Positions 1 to 4,745 of a stretch of 7,058 bases of DNA are shown here, one piece after another. The notes below the pieces were generated by a model. It was not told where the DNA came from and ran no database searches. It saw only the letters and a list, made by a program, of their open reading frames with translations. How positions within the stretch are numbered: the first letter of the stretch is position 1; each line of letters opens with the position of its first letter. Source of the DNA: JBEKCP01 sp050014815 (lineage in GTDB: Bacteria; Planctomycetota; Planctomycetia; Pirellulales; Thermoguttaceae); NCBI GenBank assembly GCA_050014815.1, contig JBEKCP010000325.1, forward strand, positions 1-7,058. The letters run 5' to 3'. The position numbers and the translations under genes are program-made.

Positions 1-232
1 CGTAGATTGGCAAGCCGAACGTGCGGTTCAGGATTCCCATGCTCCGGCAGTGGTCGATGTGGTTGTGGGAGATGAGGACCGCATCGACCGCAGTTGCATC
101 CCGGCCATGCTGGGCGAGCCGCTCCTGGACCTCGCTGGCACTGATCCCGGCGTCGAACAGCAGCCGCACCCCGCCCGCCTCGACGTAAATGCAGTTCCCG
201 TTGCTGCCGGATTGGAGGGAGACGACTCGCAT
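1..232 (-). CDS. MBL-fold metal-dependent hydrolase, N-terminal part (runs off left edge)
   Basis: The minus strand from 232 encodes 77 residues that remain open at the window edge. Seen: the opening MRVVSLQSGSNGNC, a strand pair ending in LLFDAG (residues 24-29), then HNHIDH (56-61). That last match is the metal-binding HxHxDH motif of the metallo-beta-lactamase fold. The SLQSGSNGN...LLFDAGIS pattern is that of the YycJ/WalJ-like branch (small cytoplasmic MBL hydrolases, some with nuclease activity), where the protein starts only a few residues before the SGS motif. I therefore chose the ATG at 232 over the in-frame ATG at 250, which would add six residues (MRYNVP). Neither start has a clear Shine-Dalgarno. 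The remaining metal ligands and C-terminus lie outside the window. It is divergent from the gene at 368. The fold is secure; the exact substrate is not known. Confidence 0.85.
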   Translation of the reverse strand, partial: MRVVSLQSGSNGNCIYVEAGGVRLLFDAGISASEVQERLAQHGRDATAVDAVLISHNHIDHCRSMGILNRTFGLPIY

Positions 233-273
233 AGGGACATTGTACCGCATGAGGGCTTGGCCTGAGAAGGCGA

Positions 274-302
274 TTGGACGATGGTCTGGTTCTGGATACA
301 AT
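274..302 (+). promoter_or_regulatory. Putative sigma70-type promoter for the 368 gene
   Basis: TTGGAC at 274-279 and TACAAT at 297-302 are separated by exactly 17 bases, in the spacer between the divergent genes. The -10 box matches TATAAT at five of six positions; the -35 box shares only TTG clearly. The -10 lies 65 bases upstream of the ATG at 368. A small hairpin (CGGCG 325-329 with CGCCG 336-340) would fall in the leader. This is by-eye matching only. Confidence 0.45.
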
Positions 303-367
303 GGTGATTCAGGACTACGCCACTCGGCGGGAGAACGCCGGTCCCTGACGGCAAGTGGAGACCCAGC

Positions 368-751
368 ATGAAGCGAAAGAAGAACAAACCGGGACAGCCA
401 GCCCAATCTGGCCCACCAAAACGTAAGATGTCCGAGATGATCTCGGAGTTCGCCGGTGCCTTCATCCGACTGGGCAAAACACCCGAGGCAAAGCAGAATT
501 ATCTTAACGGCGCATGCGTGGCCTGGAACATCGCCTCAGCGCCGCCCGAACGCCGGAAGAAGCTCGTGGACCACTTCCTGGCGGGTTACAAACAGCACAA
601 TCCCAGCACCGACGAGGCTGCTCTGGCGGCGATCCTCAACACGATGGGGGATCATGTCGATGAACCAATCTTGGAATTGACGGAGGACCGTCTGCTGCTG
701 CTCGACCAGGACGGCAAGACGAAATACGATTGGAAGCGGGTGAGAAAGTAG
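368..751 (+). CDS. Conserved-looking protein of unknown function, 127 aa
   Basis: I do not recognise this family. The protein has a very basic N-terminal tail (residues 2-20, rich in Lys, Pro and Gln), then a mostly helical region (about 21-95) with MISEFAGAFIRLGKT and a segment around AWNIASAPPERRKKL, and a short acidic-to-basic end (LELTEDRLLLLDQDGKTKYDW) that looks like a beta hairpin. There is no signal peptide and no membrane segment, so it should be cytoplasmic. GTGGAG sits 7 bases before the ATG, supporting this start. A candidate promoter lies at 274-302. The stop at 751 is only four bases before a NUDIX-like start fragment at 756. Regular codon use with C/G third positions and the good start context support a real gene; no function is proposed. 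Confidence 0.75.
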   Translation: MKRKKNKPGQPAQSGPPKRKMSEMISEFAGAFIRLGKTPEAKQNYLNGACVAWNIASAPPERRKKLVDHFLAGYKQHNPSTDEAALAAILNTMGDHVDEPILELTEDRLLLLDQDGKTKYDWKRVRK

Positions 752-755
752 CACG

Positions 756-785
756 ATGCCCAGACTCAGTGCCGGATTGCTGATG
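756..785 (+). pseudogene. NUDIX-hydrolase-like start fragment, copy 1 (MPRLSAGLLM)
   Basis: Ten codons, MPRLSAGLLM, begin four bases after the stop of the 127-aa gene. From memory this is the typical opening of a family of planctomycete NUDIX hydrolases (usually continuing YR.RDG...VLLVHPGGP), but here the similarity stops after codon 10. The reading frame then passes through LGVP straight into the ThuA-like gene. Read literally it would be a 14-residue N-terminal extension of that protein, placed in front of a good signal peptide, which makes it an unlikely real start. I call it a leftover gene start. The same peptide occurs again at 2397 with different codons. Confidence 0.5.
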
Positions 786-797
786 TTGGGAGTACCC

Positions 798-2150
798 ATG
801 AAAGCCCTATTGATTTGCCTACTGGTCACGTTGGTGGGGAATCCGTCTTGGGCTGCCGACAATGCCGAGCCCAGACTGAAACTTCTCATCGTGGATGGCA
901 TGAACAACCACGACTGGCCGAGGGCGACCAAGATCCTCAAGGAAATCCTGCAAGGCAGCGGACGCTTCACGGTGGAGGTGTCCACTAGCCCAACCGCCGA
1001 TGCCTCCAAGGATGCCTGGGAGCGATGGCGGCCCGACTTCAAGAAGTACGGCGTGGTGCTGAGCAACTTCAACGGCGGTCACACTCCCACCGGCACGCAA
1101 TGGCCCAAGGAAGTGGAGAAGGCCCTGGAGGATTACGTTGCCGGTGGTGGCGGGCTGGTCGTCTACCACTCCGCCAACAACTCCTTCCCGAATTGGCCCG
1201 CCTACAACGAAATGATTGGCCTGGGCTGGCGGGATAAGAGCTTTGGGCCAAGCCTGATCGTCAGCCCAGAAGAGAAGATCTTCGAGATACCCAAGGGCGA
1301 GGGTCGAAATCCGGGGCATGGCCCGGAACATGATTTTCAGGTCACGGTTCTGAACACCGATCACCCGATCACCAGAGGGATGCCAAAGAAATGGATGCAC
1401 CCGCACGAACAATTGACCCACGGGCAGCACGGCCCGGCCAAGAACATGGCCGTCTTGACCTATGCCTACTCGAAGGACACCAAGGACAATGAGCCAATGG
1501 AATGGGTAATTCCGTATGGCAGGGGCCGGGTCTACACGACCATGCTCGGCCACTTGTGGAAGAACGGTCCCGACACGGCCATGCGATGCGTCGGCTTCCA
1601 GACGATGTTGATCCGAGGATGCGAGTGGGCGGCCACGGGCAGGGTAACGTGTCCCGTCCCGAAGGACTTTCCGAGTGCTACCGAGATCAGGCTTTCCCAA
1701 CCGTCAACCGCCTTCAACATCACAACCAAGAAGCCCGAGGATCGGATTACGGTGACACTCGAACGGGACACGGCGACATTGGACCTGCTGAGCCCAAGCA
1801 GAATTGGCAGTGGCACCCTCACCTTGGCAAATGGAAAATGGCCGACGAGGGTCATCATTCGCTTCCATCTTGGCGGCCTGGAGTCGTTTGCCGTCTCCAA
1901 TGGGAAGATCACGCCCAATGGGGCGGTCCTGAGCCACAGCGGGAACCCCAAGCATTTGTACTTCACGGGGGATGGAAAAGAGGGGAAACGGGAGCCGGAA
2001 ACGGAGATCAAGGTGCTGGATACAGCGGGCAAGCCGATCAAGGGCCTCCCCGGCAAGGGCGGTTGCTTCGAGATCACCTTGCCGAAGGCCCTGTTGGAAG
2101 GCCCGCCCAAGAGCCTAGAACTCGGATGGATTGACTGCTATCGGGGATAG
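798..2150 (+). CDS. Secreted ThuA-like domain protein with extra C-terminal beta-rich domain, 450 aa
   Basis: The ATG at 798 gives a clean Sec signal peptide (MKALLICLLVTLVGNPSWA, cleavage likely before ADN) and has GGGAG a few bases upstream, so I prefer it to the in-frame ATG at 756. Residues about 27-285 look like the ThuA family (class I glutamine-amidotransferase-like fold): LLIVDGMNNHDW (29-40), GLVVYHSANNSFPNW (119-133), DHPITRGMP (188-196) and GRGRVYTTMLGHLW (241-254). ThuA-like proteins are linked to sugar metabolism and are abundant in planctomycetes, often secreted and near carbohydrate-active genes; the exact reaction is generally unproven. Residues about 300-450 form a second, strand-rich region of alternating hydrophobics with no family I recognise. 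The stop at 2150 is followed by 69 bases with no visible terminator, then the small membrane gene. Confidence 0.85.
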   Translation: MKALLICLLVTLVGNPSWAADNAEPRLKLLIVDGMNNHDWPRATKILKEILQGSGRFTVEVSTSPTADASKDAWERWRPDFKKYGVVLSNFNGGHTPTGTQWPKEVEKALEDYVAGGGGLVVYHSANNSFPNWPAYNEMIGLGWRDKSFGPSLIVSPEEKIFEIPKGEGRNPGHGPEHDFQVTVLNTDHPITRGMPKKWMHPHEQLTHGQHGPAKNMAVLTYAYSKDTKDNEPMEWVIPYGRGRVYTTMLGHLWKNGPDTAMRCVGFQTMLIRGCEWAATGRVTCPVPKDFPSATEIRLSQPSTAFNITTKKPEDRITVTLERDTATLDLLSPSRIGSGTLTLANGKWPTRVIIRFHLGGLESFAVSNGKITPNGAVLSHSGNPKHLYFTGDGKEGKREPETEIKVLDTAGKPIKGLPGKGGCFEITLPKALLEGPPKSLELGWIDCYRG

Positions 2151-2219
2151 AAGATCACGTCTTCTTCACCTCGCTTACTTCATATCGGCCACGACAGCAC
2201 AAACACCGAGTCGTTAAGC

Positions 2220-2387
2220 ATGAGCCGACTGCTGATCTTCGTTGGGATGACCGTTGGCGGTTATGGCGGCTGGTGGGCGGGCGCTTCTATGGGCATGGGA
2301 ATGATGACCACGTTCCTGGTGAGCACTTTGGGCAGCATCGCCGGGGTGTACGTGGCGTGGCGGATCGTGAGAGATTACTTGGAGTGA
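2220..2387 (+). CDS. Small two-helix membrane protein, 55 aa
   Basis: This short ORF starts with MSRLLIFVGMTVGGYGGWW and ends AWRIVRDYLE. Residues 4-25 are hydrophobic and Gly-rich, and residues 29-50 form a second hydrophobic stretch (TTFLVSTLGSIAGVYVAW), giving a two-transmembrane hairpin with a short loop carrying four Met (GASMGMGMM). The Gly-rich first helix and the closing WRI.RDYL resemble small conserved inner-membrane proteins of unknown role that I have seen in planctomycetes. No good Shine-Dalgarno precedes the ATG. The gene ends nine bases before the second NUDIX-like start at 2397. Function unknown; the membrane topology is the only supported statement. Confidence 0.7.
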   Translation: MSRLLIFVGMTVGGYGGWWAGASMGMGMMTTFLVSTLGSIAGVYVAWRIVRDYLE

Positions 2388-2396
2388 GAGGAAGCC

Positions 2397-2447
2397 ATGC
2401 CACGTCTCAGCGCCGGTCTGCTGATGTATCGCATCACGGATGGAGCC
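2397..2447 (+). pseudogene. NUDIX-hydrolase-like start fragment, copy 2 (MPRLSAGLLMYRITDGA)
   Basis: A strong ribosome-binding sequence (GAGAGGA) precedes the ATG at 2397. The first 17 codons, MPRLSAGLLMYRITDGA, match the usual opening of a NUDIX hydrolase family as I know it (MP.LSAGLLMYR..DG). The next conserved block (VLLVHPGGPFW) and the NUDIX box GX5EX7REUXEEXGU are absent. The frame stays open to 2771 but the rest (RWTPSGRTFRSMENATT...) has no coding character. From about 2447 another frame reads QVDAVWQDLQINGECNNP then TGA (2501-2503), which looks more like a natural C-terminus, as if a different gene's end had been joined here. Most likely a NUDIX gene reduced to its start by a deletion. 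Confidence 0.55.
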
Positions 2448-2559
2448 AGGTGGACGCCGTCTGGCAGGACCTTCAGATCAATGGAGAATGCAACAACCCT
2501 TGACCGGCCCCCCCTGGTGGCTATGATCTATTCCGATGAGAACCCCGGGAGAAATCCCC

Positions 2560-2670
2560 ATGAGCACCAGGGGAGAGATCGAAGCTGCCATTTGCGAAGG
2601 GATCAGCCGCTTCGAGCAGGATTACATGGTCCGTTGGGGGCGGAAACTGGGGAAGTCGGAGGAACACTAA
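2560..2670 (+). pseudogene. DUF2294 (MpsC-like) N-terminal fragment, 36 aa
   Basis: The ATG at 2560, with GGGAGA upstream, opens MSTRGEIEAAICEGISRFEQ followed by DYM. That is the start of the DUF2294 family as I know it (MpsC of a proposed sodium-dependent membrane-potential system, and many short planctomycete and cyanobacterial proteins), which normally continues with MGRGP and runs to about 110-120 residues. Here the match ends after DYM (codon 23), the remaining 13 residues (VRWGRKLGKSEEH) are unrelated and a TAA follows at 2668-2670. The preserved start and ribosome-binding site with loss of the body point to a deletion. If expressed, the product would be a 36-residue peptide of no predictable function. 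Confidence 0.55.
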
Positions 2671-2681
2671 CGGCCTTGGGT

Positions 2682-2882
2682 CTTCCGGCTCTAATAATTG
2701 ATGGGGCGGTAAGAGCCGGGAAGCCGATGAGCTTCAACGGGCACGCTACGGAGTGCCCCTCAAAACCGTAGGGTGAAGGCAAGGCGGGATGTTCGTTTAC
2801 GGAACCCTTCAGCCCACGGGTCATACCTCGATGATCGCCCTTCGCAGTGTTTGCCGACCTGCGAAGGGCGTGTTGTTTGGTA
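2682..2882 (+). ncRNA. Candidate structured RNA ending in an intrinsic terminator
   Basis: No ORF here has coding character, but the strand folds densely: CTTCCGGCTCT (2682-2692) with AGAGCCGGGAAG (2712-2723, one bulge); GGGCAC (2739-2744) with GTGCCC (2753-2758); GGGTGAAGG (2771-2779) with CCTTCAGCCC (2806-2815, one bulged G), enclosing GTTC/GAAC (2791-2794, 2801-2804); then the 12-bp terminator stem at 2836-2870. Serial stems closed by a terminator are what a small RNA gene would look like. It matches no RNA that I recognise. The part from 2719 to 2753 vaguely resembles group II intron domain V. Only by-eye pairing supports this. Confidence 0.3.
2836..2880 (+). terminator. Rho-independent terminator
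   Basis: CGCCCTTCGCAG (2836-2847) and CTGCGAAGGGCG (2859-2870) form a perfect 12-bp stem around an 11-base loop, followed by TGTTGTTT. The T-rich tail lies only on the plus side, so it would end plus-strand transcription from the 2220-2670 region. Confidence 0.7.
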
Positions 2883-3225
2883 GCCACTGGCCTTCTTTGG
2901 CTCGCCGGGTGAGGCGGATAGAGAAACCCCCAGCCAAGAAATGCCGAACCCCGCCTCAATGAAGCGGGGTCCGTGAAGAAATCCTGGGGTTGTTGTTGGT
3001 TGTCAGAACGATACCTCCGAGGAGCAGTCCTGCCCGCTCCTCACTGCAAGCCATCCGGTGGGTCTTGCATGATACTGCCCTCCATTACGGGGTGTCGGAG
3101 CAAGTGCTGTCAACCGTCAGCGCAAGTATATCACGGCAGCCAAACTTTGGTCAAGCGAATTTCACGCCTTGCGGCCAGAATCGCAAAATTCCGGCCTCTT
3201 GTGGGGCTTGAAGAACTCCTGTCGA
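2883..3225. other. Gene-free stretch with further hairpins
   Basis: I see no gene. Three more inverted repeats are present: TTGGCT (2897-2902) with AGCCAA (2932-2937), enclosing CGCC/GGCG (2903-2906, 2913-2916); ACCCCGC (2948-2954) with GCGGGGT (2964-2970), terminator-like but without a T-tract on the plus strand; and GAGGAGC (3019-3025) with GCTCCTC (3036-3042). Frames open across 2973-3323 have Cys-, Arg- and Ser-rich translations without domain character and were not called. Confidence 0.5.
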
Positions 3226-3271
3226 TGAGCCAAACTCTGCGGGCGTTGCTTTCAACCACGGCGCTTATCCG

Positions 3272-3577
3272 ATGGGCGGAATGGGGGGCGGTTACGGCGG
3301 TGGCATGGGCGGCTACCCCATGAGCGGAATGGGGTCGCAAGCCTATCCCGGCCAGCAGCAAGGCATGACGGGCAGTACGACCGTGAATCAAAACGATCCG
3401 GCCACGGTGCTGGCTCACACGGACGACCTCAACCTTACCGACAACCAAGTGCAGCGGCTCGAAAAGATGCTCAACTCCGGTAACAAGCACGCTACCGTCA
3501 TTTTGACGAGTGCGCAGAAGAAGAAACTCAAGGAGTTGGTCGGCCCCAAGCCCGGTAGGCATCCCGCAGAGCCTTAA
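3272..3577 (+). CDS. Gly/Met-rich LTxxQ-like protein, apparently without its signal peptide, 101 aa
   Basis: Residues 1-38 are built from Gly, Met and Tyr (MGGMGGGYGGGMGGYPM...). Residues 42-92 form a helical part with LNLTDNQVQRLEKML and VILTSAQKKKLKEL, two LTxxQ-like segments as in periplasmic Spy/CpxP-type proteins and many planctomycete exported proteins. Such proteins normally start with a signal peptide, and none exists in this frame: the frame opens after a TGA near 3208 and has no ATG before 3272, yet the Gly-rich character already begins upstream (AYPM). In another frame an ATG at 3226 reads MSQTLRALLSTTALI, a good signal-peptide start, suggesting a frame-disrupting deletion near 3265. 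No Shine-Dalgarno precedes 3272. It ends 48 bases from the convergent gene at 3626. Probably a damaged gene. Confidence 0.5.
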   Translation: MGGMGGGYGGGMGGYPMSGMGSQAYPGQQQGMTGSTTVNQNDPATVLAHTDDLNLTDNQVQRLEKMLNSGNKHATVILTSAQKKKLKELVGPKPGRHPAEP

Positions 3578-3625
3578 ATCCTATAACGGTGTAACCTGCT
3601 CGGCAAACACCACAGCCCTGGCCTA

Positions 3626-4417
3626 TCAGCGAATCCCAAAGCCCCGAAACTCGCCGGTTGCCGGTTGGGTCTTCTCCTCCGTCTTGCTGATGTTCTTCTC
3701 CATCTTCTTCCGAATTGCCGCCAGGAATGACTCGACTTCCTGCGGTTGGCCCTCGACAACCAACTGCACTCGCCCATCCGGCAGGTTCTTCACAAAGCCG
3801 CTGACGGTGAACCCCTTCGCCAAAGTTTGCGTGGTATAGCGAAAGCCGACGCCTTGCACATGCCCGGAGAAGAAAACCTCACGCCGCTGCCCATCTGTTT
3901 TCGCCTCGGGATTGGGAGCCTTCTTCTGGGGTTCCGGCTTCTCTCCAATCTCCACCTTCTTCACCAGTTTCCCGTTCTCCACGAACTCCACCGACTTGTA
4001 CTCGCCCTTCGGGATCGACACGATCAGCGGGCTGGCGAAGGTGGCCGAATCGCTCTTCTTTTCTGTGGTCGTATAGCGGAGTTCCACCACGCCGTCCTTG
4101 ACGGTCACGCCCTCAACCTTGTACTCCACGATAGCACTGCCCCGCTTGATCACTGCCGCCACAATGTTGGACTTGAAGGCGTCTTTGGCCAAGCGGTGGG
4201 ACTTGTCGCCCATGACGAATGCCACCCCGAAGACCTGGTCGAATCGTTCCTGGTCAGTGATGACCAGGAACGATTCGGCGGCATCCGGCTCGAACTTATT
4301 GGAGACGAAGTAGCCGGAGTAGGTGTCGAAGGAGAGCTTGGTCGGTTCGGCAGCCGAGGTCTGTTGCACCAGGCCGCCAACGGCAGACAGCAGTACAACA
4401 ATTGCAGTTCGCTTCAT
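3626..4417 (-). CDS. Secreted protein with C-terminal acylphosphatase domain, 263 aa
   Basis: Residues 1-22 are a Sec signal peptide (MKRTAIVVLLSAVGGLV..., cleavage likely after TSA). Residues about 25-155 form an unrecognised domain of strands and helices, including SFLVITDQERFDQVFG (49-64) and LIVSIPKGEYKSVEFVENG (131-149). A Lys/Pro/Glu-rich linker (156-178) leads to a complete acylphosphatase domain (179-263): GHVQGVGFR (185-193) holds the phosphate-binding loop and catalytic Arg193, GFVKNLPDG (207-215) the catalytic Asn211, and the chain ends EFRGFGIR as in the family. Stand-alone acylphosphatases are about 90-100 aa cytoplasmic enzymes that hydrolyse acyl phosphates; here the fold is predicted outside the cytoplasm. 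GAGGGG precedes the ATG, which lies three bases after the Rmf-like gene, so it is the last gene of the helicase operon. The enzyme call is strong; the first domain and the substrate are unknown. Confidence 0.85.
   Translation of the reverse strand: MKRTAIVVLLSAVGGLVQQTSAAEPTKLSFDTYSGYFVSNKFEPDAAESFLVITDQERFDQVFGVAFVMGDKSHRLAKDAFKSNIVAAVIKRGSAIVEYKVEGVTVKDGVVELRYTTTEKKSDSATFASPLIVSIPKGEYKSVEFVENGKLVKKVEIGEKPEPQKKAPNPEAKTDGQRREVFFSGHVQGVGFRYTTQTLAKGFTVSGFVKNLPDGRVQLVVEGQPQEVESFLAAIRKKMEKNISKTEEKTQPATGEFRGFGIR
4240..4277. repeat. Perfect 17-bp inverted repeat inside the acylphosphatase fusion gene
   Basis: CGAATCGTTCCTGGTCA (4240-4256) and TGACCAGGAACGATTCG (4261-4277) are exact reverse complements around the four-base loop GTGA. 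The arms encode residues 48-60 (ESFLV...DQERFD) of the secreted acylphosphatase protein. Pairing was checked base by base. Confidence 0.9.
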
Positions 4418-4420
4418 CTT

Positions 4421-4579
4421 TCACCCCTCGCTTTCATCGTAATCGTCTTTTCGGGCGGCTCGCCAGCCCTCTTCTCAGGAGCGGTGGCCGTCCGTGTCTG
4501 CCTCATACGGATTGTCGCTGACGTCGACGCCTTCCCAGTAGGCGTCATAACCTTCGTCAAGGGCCTCATCGTCGGTCAT
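4421..4579 (-). pseudogene. Rmf-like small protein gene interrupted by an in-frame TGA at a Trp position
   Basis: From ATG 4579 the frame reads MTDDEALDEGYDAYWEGVDV, then SDNPYEADTDGHRS, a TGA (4475-4477, codon 35), then EEGWRAARKDDYDESEG and a final TGA (4421-4423). Taking the first TGA as Trp gives a 52-residue protein with the ribosome modulation factor pattern: GY.A...G....NPY......SW..GWR.A, as in E. coli Rmf (SQWLGGWREA). Rmf binds and hibernates ribosomes; the role of acidic Rmf-like proteins such as this one is not established. The part after the TGA keeps the family motif and reading frame and ends three bases before the next start, so the mutation is recent, a sequencing error, or is read through. 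The start overlaps the stop of the upstream 49-aa gene (ATGA), suggesting coupled translation. Other genes here stop at TGA, so a changed genetic code is unlikely. Confidence 0.7.
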
Positions 4580-4725
4580 CGGTCCAGGGCGTGCCACTGA
4601 AGAATAGTCAGGGAGTACATGAACACGCCAAATGCCACAGCCTGAATCGGCATGGTCACAAACAGCTTGGCATTTTGAGAGAACGAATTGTGGTTCGATC
4701 CTGGCACACTGTTCTCGGACGACAT
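4576..4725 (-). CDS. Small protein with one hydrophobic segment, 49 aa
   Basis: The ATG at 4725 is preceded by AAAGGA (4734-4739) at eight bases' spacing, a good ribosome-binding site. The protein has a polar Ser/Asn-rich start (MSSENSVPGSNHNSFSQNAK), then residues 21-43 (LFVTMPIQAVAFGVFMYSLT continuing ILQ) are hydrophobic enough for one membrane helix, and it ends WHALDR. It begins 20 bases after the helicase stop, and its TGA overlaps the next ATG. No family is recognised. The tight operon position and good ribosome-binding site are the main evidence that it is real. Confidence 0.6.
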   Translation of the reverse strand: MSSENSVPGSNHNSFSQNAKLFVTMPIQAVAFGVFMYSLTILQWHALDR

Positions 4726-4745
4726 GAAATACGTCCTTTCTGTAG

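Noticed and set aside
28..477. Long minus-strand open frame over the left end
   Set aside because: It runs out of frame through the MBL-fold gene and across the promoter spacer; its translation is Ser/Pro/Thr-rich without motifs, whereas the frame starting at 232 has the HxHxDH motif.
756..800. ATG 756 as the true start of the ThuA-like gene
   Set aside because: It would bury a normal signal peptide behind 14 extra residues, and those residues match the start of another family; ATG 798 has a GGGAG site.
819..1700. 293-codon minus-strand open frame
   Set aside because: Antisense shadow of the ThuA-like gene, caused by GC-biased third positions; no motifs.
2700..2725. GGTAAGAGC motif suggesting RNase P RNA
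   Set aside because: The flanking conserved RNase P elements (such as GAGGAAAGTCC) are absent.
2780..2815. Possible tRNA T-loop (GTTCGTTTACGGAAC)
   Set aside because: Lacks the GTTCRANNC consensus and no cloverleaf or acceptor stem could be built around it.
2870..2940. GCCACTGG followed by CGGGTGAGGCGG as a cobalamin riboswitch
   Set aside because: The core box (GCCAGGAGACCTGCC-like) is missing and no cobalamin-related gene follows.
4475..4477. TGA read as Trp throughout (alternative genetic code) or as selenocysteine
   Set aside because: Several other genes here end normally at TGA, and I saw no SECIS-like hairpin directly after the codon; the position is Trp, not Cys, in the family.
3746..4600. 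284-codon plus-strand open frame
   Set aside because: Antisense to the acylphosphatase fusion and Rmf-like genes, whose minus-strand frames carry clear motifs.
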